The notes beneath the pieces are model-generated. The model ran no database searches. It was not told where the DNA came from and was given only the letters and a program-made list of their open reading frames with translations. A stretch of DNA of 64,000 nucleotides from Lasioglossum baleicum (taxonomy: Eukaryota; Arthropoda; Insecta; Hymenoptera; Halictidae): contig NW_027469575.1 of NCBI RefSeq assembly GCF_051020765.1, positions 1 through 64,000 on the forward strand, in the 5' to 3' direction. Below, piece after piece: positions 57,501 through 64,000 of the stretch (position 1 is its first letter; each line of letters starts with the position of its first letter). The translations under genes were made by a program, and so were the position numbers.

Positions 57501-60500
57501 TCTGTTTTCGCACATACCTTAGGACTCTACATTTTCACCGTCTGGGACCCTACCGTGGACCGTGGTACTGATTAACGCTGGTTTAACGCGTGTACACGGC
57601 GAGATTTCGGCCAGGGACGTAAAGTGCTTCTCGTCCGATTGCTCCGATCGTTGTGGAATGTAGCTATTATGCCTAGTCGTAATTAGCGAAATTATACGCA
57701 GCCGGTTTTCGTTTTCGGTTCTAATTAACTCGGCTTCCGGTAGAATCGAGAAATCTGCTGCCGCTAATGGGACACTTTAGGTTAACGTCGGTGCGAAAGG
57801 AAATCGCTGCCATTGTGCAATTACCGTAACTTCTGGCTTCAATATTCGATACAGCCGCGAGTAGACGCGTATACATTTTCATCGTATTGTCCCAGCAGGC
57901 CAAAGAAACTTGTCTTCCAGCTTCTACCAGTTGTACCCGCTTCTACCAGCTTCGAGTGCCATGTTCAAAGGAACATGTTCGTTTCGCGAGCACCTATAAC
58001 GTTTTTTACTGTTTTCAAACGCGCTCCCAGTGTCTGATGTTCTCTGTTTTCGATAGCTCGATGGCTGCGCGCGGCATTTTGTTTCAACGATTTAACAATT
58101 CATGGGAACACGGTCTCGCTCGATTATTTTCACTCTACTTTTCCCTCGGTTCTTTCCGGTTTTCCCGATTGCGAAAGACAATGGCTTGGGAAACGCGAAA
58201 AGAATAATTTATTTGTTCCTCGCTTAGCCGCGCTCTGTTTAACCCTTTCCGCGAATCGCTTATGGTCTACTTTTGACTCGTTTTGTTCCGTGCGTATAGC
58301 CTTTGCAGCTTTTTCGCAAAGGTCATCTGCCTTTCGCGCGAGCGATCAAAGCGATGAGCGATCAAAGCCCCAAAAAGGAGCAGAAAGCAACGGTGAATTC
58401 TTCGTTACTAGAGGATCGTGCAGATTTGCACGGTGATTCTACCTGAATCAACGATTCCATTCTCGAGTAAACGATTTTCCTGTGATTTTTGAATACATTA
58501 GGAAACAGTTGGTCAATTAAAGATTATTCTATGTCTGCCGGTTTCTTTTCACTTCGTCGTCTGTCTTGCTTGATCTGGAGGGACTCTATGCGCGATATAG
58601 ACTGGTAAACATTCCACGAAATCCACCTGAAACCTTAAGAGCCATCTTATTCCACGCCTAATCTCAGACACAAGCTCCACTTCTAGCAGCTCAAACAGAC
58701 TTCTTTATACATTCGCGCGAAATTTCTTCCTCTTACCGTAAGAACCGTAAAACTAGTCAAAACCACTGATTACAAACTTTTATCCATCATAGCCACTAAA
58801 AGTACGAAGCTGCTCCCGGCGAAGTTAACGTTAATTTTTACTCGCAGGTAGACAGAATCCAATTCGTTTCTACCTTATCGCTTTCATCTCGGCCAGAGTG
58901 TTTTGCCTTAGTCAAATGACCATCGAAGTAGTCAGAAGGTCAGATTTGTGGTAAGATATCTTGCTAATAATATTCACCATAGACAAATATCCAACCATTA
59001 CACTGTCTGACAAATTTTTAGGTGATTCTCGTAAAGCTTACTTTCCTGATCACGAATTCGTAATGGAAATTTCTCATCACCCATAGTTTCTTCTCGTTTC
59101 CAATGAAACCATACGCGATCCAGCGTTTCCTATCCGTCCAGGGTAACGCGAAATCTCGGTCGCGCGCGCGCTATGCTGTTTGCTGAACTAACATGCATTC
59201 GGGAGGAAAACTCGACGAGAGGGAAACATTACGAACGCGCGAGCTCTCCCGGAGGAAGACCCACTCGAACGAGCCGCGAATCGGAGAGCCGGCAAACAAG
59301 GCGCATTATATTGCCGCTATAAATTGCAGCGCTATACTTAATTTACGCGACGCGCGGAGAGAAAGCGAGAGAGTGGAAGAGGGTGGAGAAGAAGAGAGAG
59401 AAGGTCAGAGGGTGATGGCGCGTTCTCCTTCCCTTCTCGAAACTTTACCAGTTAGCAGTTATCGATAATTATCCGCGCCGCTTTCTTTCACGGGGCGCGA
59501 AATTATAACGCTCCGCTGCTCCCGACGAAAAGCTCGCGGCCTCGAAACTTTTCATCGCCGATCGCCTCCCGCCAACCTCCCTCAATCCTTGCCTTTTCAT
59601 CCCGTGTAAAAAATCACCACCCTCGTATCCCCGCATCGGGGTGAAATCCGGAAACCCAGACGACGATATTCCTGTATCATTTTCGCCACGGAGTTTGAAA
59701 AACTGGAGAACCGACTTCCGTGTCTGACTGCTGCCACTTCGCTCGACGAAATACGCGATCTCGCGGTGTAAAATATCGCCAAGTGTCGGATTTTCGACAG
59801 ATAGCGATCGGTAATTTCTTTACGATTACGATAGCGAAGCTTGGAATTTTAAAGCGGTTCGATTCGTCGTCGGCTAACCTTTCTGCGAGCCAGCGAAGAC
59901 ACAAACAGAAGACGCGGTCATCGAGGCGGGGTAGCAGAAAATACGAAACGCGTTTGACCGCGGTCCAATGGCTGACAGAAGAAATTCGTGCCCCCGTTAA
60001 ATTTCGACGCTGATAGAGGAGGAGACACGAGAAGGAAACTGGTTCGAAAAAAGAGCGGAGAGCTAGGAAAAAAGGGAGAAGAAAATGGGGAAAGAGGGGG
60101 AAGAAGATTCTCGTTTGCTGTTGTCGCGGCATGAGAACTTCTGCCCTAGGCCTCGACGACGCAACAATGGGCATTCAACTTGCGCTGAAATTTTGTATTC
60201 GCACCTCGTTGAAACCCATTGTTGTTCTTTTGAGTCCAGACCATTGTCGAGGAAGTAAAAGACACGTCCACGTTTGGCTATGTCGGTGGACGTGCAAATC
60301 GAGACGTCTTTCAATCGTTCACTCGTTCGCCCATAGATTTTCATGGATTTTGTGTGCGATGACAGATAGCTTTATTTCAACGCGAATAATGCTAGACGTC
60401 GAACTAAGTCGCTTTACATAAACAATTACCGAGTAATGAAATTACCGAAAAACAGTGTAAAGAGTATGACGTGTTGTTCGTTTAACTGTGATTCGTTTTT

Positions 60501-63500
60501 CATCGACAAATAAAAATAGAGTGAATCTATTAACCGTAAAGGAGATTAGCCGAAATCTTCCGAAAGAAGAACGAATTCTACAAGAAACGTTGAGGACCAT
60601 ATATAGATAATACTTATGTCCCGAAAAAGTTACGAAAGATGCTGTACAATCCATAGAAAAGCGGTGAAAATGAATAGGTAGACGAAAAAGTAAGCCGAGG
60701 CGTCGGTAATAAATCGACAAGACGTAACAAATCCAGGTATCGAAGCTGTCGGGAATAGCGTTCGACTTTTATTCCGAATTTTATTTCACGACGACGCGGA
60801 AGCTTGTGCATACACGCACGAACCCTCGCAAACACTGCGAGCCGTAGCGCGGCGGGAAACAAGCGCGAAGACGCGAAATTTCAATTTCGAGCAGAATTCA
60901 CCGAACGAATCCGGCGAAATGGATTCCGTGGGCTGGTGATCGATGCCTCTATTACGCGACATCCAATTGACCCGGAGAAATCCGCTAATATATTTATAGG
61001 GGTGGCACGTAGCAGCGATATTTCGATAAAAACTTGCATCGTCAGGATTGCGTTTGCGACAATGGTTCCTCGTCCGAGCCAGCAGGGAGACAGAAAGCTC
61101 GGCATGCTAAAACGGCGAGATCCACGAGATTCGCTCTTCAAATTCTTCCATTCTGAATTCCGATTACACGCGGTTTAAAGCACCCGCTTGGCCGATAATT
61201 ATAAATATTGGTCGAAATCAGATTTGCATCCAAGATTCACGGCGACGCTGCTTCGCTTGGTATACAGGGATATATCGAATAGAGAACGAGGTTTATCCAG
61301 ATTTAAATTTCTCGTTCGACGAGAAATACGTAAAGACTTAATTTATTTTCATCGAAAGTCCGCCACTTTATTCACTTTTTTCCCTACACTCTTGGGATTT
61401 CAAGACTTCTTTTATCGTCATCTCGTTCTCGCGCAAATTTCGTCATTATACCATCGATCTCGCAATTTGTAACTCCTTTCTCGTCTCTACCATAAGCAGC
61501 TAGTCCATCAGCAATAATTCTTTCAATTAGCTTGCGATTACATCCAAGAACCTGTTATTTTATCCATCACCTAAACAATTCTTACAATCTCTCGCTCTGA
61601 CAGCTCATCACAGAGAAACTTGACAACTTCGCCGACCATAAGCTACATCCACAGATCCACAGCATCTACCGGAAGAAGGGAAAGTGAGAGACGAAGAAAG
61701 CTGGTAGCTAAATCGACGAAAGTGGAGGAAAGTCATCGGCGAGTAGACGGCGCGAGGCTGCAGTGAGGAGCTACGCTAAATTCGCCATACTTATGGCTGG
61801 TTAAATATGCAGCGGAATATCAGAGTGCGTCCGGGATGACCGTATCCTTGGTAATATAGTGCGATACTTGCAAGGTATCCCGCATAACTCGAAGTGGCCG
61901 ACGGGAGGAGGACGAACAGGCGGCGTGTGCGCGGCGAAATAATATTCCTCGGCCATAATTTCGTGCCACCTCGCCCTCGCGTACTTCTCCTGGCGTATTT
62001 CACCTTGGGATACGGTATCCATAATGCATCCAGAAAATGTAACTCCAGTCGGCGAACGCCGCCGAGTCCGATATAAATGCAGACGCCGAAGGAGAACCGG
62101 ACGTTTCCGATCGAATCGTCGTTACGTTTCAAGACGAGAAAGAAGAGACACGGAAAAGCTAACCGTCGCTACCGTCCTGGACAATGGGAACGCTGAAACG
62201 GGCTTCGAAGATGTGCATAAGCTCGTTCGCGAACTCCGAATTGTTCCGCTCTAGATAACTCTGCGGGGGTGGATAATTTTATAATATCGGTGCACTTTTA
62301 CGTCAAATGTCCGCGTATTAATAACAGAGACTTTGTATCCGGCCGAGTACGATGCACGTGTAAGTATGGTGACACGAATCCATCAACGAGATTCGGATAG
62401 AACTAATGCACCTACGGAAGTACTATTTTAAAGAGTCACACAGGCTGGTGGCATCCGTCCAAAGTAAACTTTCGCGGGGAATGCGTCGCGCGGACGAACA
62501 AATCTCCCAGAGATAAAAGTAATAAGCATAAACAGACTCGACGGAATTCGACTCTGCGTAATTCGAAACGCGGGAAAGATGCAGTGAGAAATACACCGGG
62601 CTGTACCGAATCACGCGAAATTTCTAGATTACACAGATGCGATACAGTATTAGCGATTTATAGGAGAAATCGGAATCGTATCGATATATCGGAGAAAAAT
62701 AGAGACGATCGTGAAAAAGACGAGAGTAGACTAATGGAACGTTCGTCGAGCCCGACGAAAGTCGAGACGCGAATTTTTGCCTATGCAAAGTTTCCTTTCC
62801 GTACTTTACGATGTGACAATCGGGTAACGCAAGCAGTATTACGCAACGCCAGTTCATTCGCATAAACAACCGAATTCCTCGAGCTTGGCACGATGAACCA
62901 CGTCGTCCATGTGCGGTATTTAACACTCACGGGCGACTCGCGAGAAAATTGCAGATCGGCTCGAGCCTCGGGCGTCTGAGCAACGCGCAATGCCTGAAAT
63001 AGAAAACTATTACCATTCTTGATGCCGATTCCCGATGATTAATCCATTCGCGAAGATGTCCGATCGACGTGGCAATTATAGAAACGAAAAGGAGAAATAC
63101 AGAACGACGGAAGAAGACGGAAAAAAATAAACGCGCAATAGCTGGTTCTGGATTTCGGTGGATTTCAGGGTTTCCGATGTATTCTGGAAACTCATAGTCT
63201 CAAAGTCAATCTCCCGAAGGTTACGCCTTTTTCAAACTTGTCGTCTGCATTTGTCACTGTCACGTGTTCTTGTCATCCTCCCATTCCGACTTTCAATTTC
63301 AGTCCGCCGTTATAGTTCGACAGTCTTCCTCGCGGTCGGAAACACGTCGCGCCAGAGCCAAATTCGAAATTGATACGCACCGTGCTCGCTAAAACACGAG
63401 ACGCTGCCGCGTTTTATCCTCTGCAACTTGACAAATCACCGTTCCTATCCTCGCGGACTTTTACGAAGCAGTTGTCCAACAGCCTCTTCGCGTTTCTAAA

Positions 63501-64000
63501 AATTTCACGCTCGCGCGAGCTATCTAGCAGTCGCTGGACATTCGCCGCGTTTCAGAAGCCGGAAGCTTGATGTAAAAACAGCACAAACGCGCGTTTCCTC
63601 GAGAATTGAGCCACGCGCGGGTTCACTGAATTTTCGCGAGTATCTTAAGAAGGTGTGCGAGAATTTTTCAAAAAATACCGTAATTCGAAACGATCTCGTT
63701 CGATCTCGTAATTGAGTGAACGACACGTGACCATCGTGAATATCGGATGGCGCGAAATCTCGGTTAGCAGAGGCAAGGAAGTAACCGGAAGTAGGGCACG
63801 GACGAGTTAGGAACTCGCATGAGTCCACGTGTCGAGGTCGCGCGGCAATCCTGCCAAGTTGATCGCGTTCGCGGGTAAATCTCTCAAGATGGGTCGGGTT
63901 CGTGACACGGGACGAAGGATTGCGCAGACCGGTTACGTGTCCGGGTGCACGCGGAAATAATTGTTGCATATTTAATGAGGTGTGAGGTAACAGGGTCACG
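57500..64000. other. CpG-rich block without recognised genes
   Basis: Rich in CpG words, with many overlapping ORFs on both strands (for example 59677-60174 minus, 60804-61178 plus, 63520-63999 minus). They are arginine/serine-rich, lack domains and are contradicted by equally long opposing frames. It probably represents intron, promoter or intergenic DNA of a neighbouring gene. Confidence 0.5.
60161..60226 (+). ncRNA. MicroRNA-like hairpin candidate
   Basis: GCAACAATGGGCATTCAAC (60161-60179) pairs with GTTGAAACCCATTGTTGT (60208-60225): ten base pairs, one mismatch, six more, then an internal loop and three GC pairs closing a loop of about 15 bases. The size and shape fit a microRNA precursor. 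I do not recognise a known family, and such hairpins occur by chance. Confidence 0.25.

Noticed and set aside
59677..60174. 165-codon minus-strand ORF
   Set aside because: Composition artefact: Arg/Ser/Phe-rich, no domain, overlapped by another open frame on the + strand.
63520..63999. 159-codon minus-strand ORF at the window edge
   Set aside because: Runs off the window so it cannot be judged fully. Residue content looks like random G+C-rich translation.
1..64000. CRISPR array, prokaryotic operons, rRNA genes
   Set aside because: No regularly spaced identical repeats, no operon structure and no rRNA-like sequence; all gene evidence is eukaryotic.

Overview
The window is eukaryotic nuclear DNA, most likely from an insect and probably a bee or other hymenopteran. 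I base this on very AT-rich DNA alternating with CpG-rich blocks, GT-AG introns, insect-type gene families, and the mix of mariner, piggyBac, R1-clade, copia, gypsy and hAT remnants. There are no prokaryotic operons, CRISPR arrays or rRNA genes, and I found no convincing tRNA. The species is an inference.

The window is dominated by decay, not by working genes. Between about 5 and 44 kb there are four gene copies that keep recognisable exon blocks and splice signals but carry stops and frameshifts: a saxophone-type BMP type I receptor (+, 5.0-8.1 kb), a prophenoloxidase (-, 10.9-12.9 kb), an agrin-like EGF/laminin-G protein (+, 31.3-34.0 kb) and a triokinase/dihydroxyacetone-kinase domain (+, 41.8-43.6 kb). 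Retained introns mean these are not retrocopies. They are unprocessed duplicates or dead originals. Possible living exons are few and unrecognised: a terminal exon at 4.0-4.5 kb, ORFs at 16.6-17.0 kb (-), 18.1-18.3 kb (-) and 55.5-55.8 kb (+).

Transposon layout: a mariner-type MITE (11.7 kb), a hAT transposase remnant (14.2-15.0 kb), a Ty3/gypsy RNase H piece (21.6-21.8 kb), a piggyBac-like element with adjoining TTAA-flanked MITE (25.4-27.3 kb), a jockey-like non-LTR reverse transcriptase tail (27.9-28.6 kb, -), a Ty1/copia RT/RNase H remnant (30.0-30.7 kb, -), a second piggyBac remnant (38.7-38.9 kb), a 5'-truncated R1-like element with clean target-site duplication and A tail (40.2-41.0 kb), and two back-to-back MITEs sharing one TTAA (41.2-41.7 kb). 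A second mariner-type MITE lies at 50.3 kb and another piggyBac-like end at 54.1 kb.

Composition changes sharply near 43.62 kb, exactly where the decayed kinase exon stops matching its family. From there to about 53.2 kb, and again from about 57.5 kb to the end, the DNA is CpG-rich and holds long but unconvincing ORFs, tandem duplications and one microRNA-like hairpin (60.16 kb). It looks like intronic or intergenic DNA of large genes lying outside the window. No intact new multi-gene system is visible. The notable features are the cluster of unprocessed pseudogenes and the nested TTAA element families with palindromic subterminal repeats.
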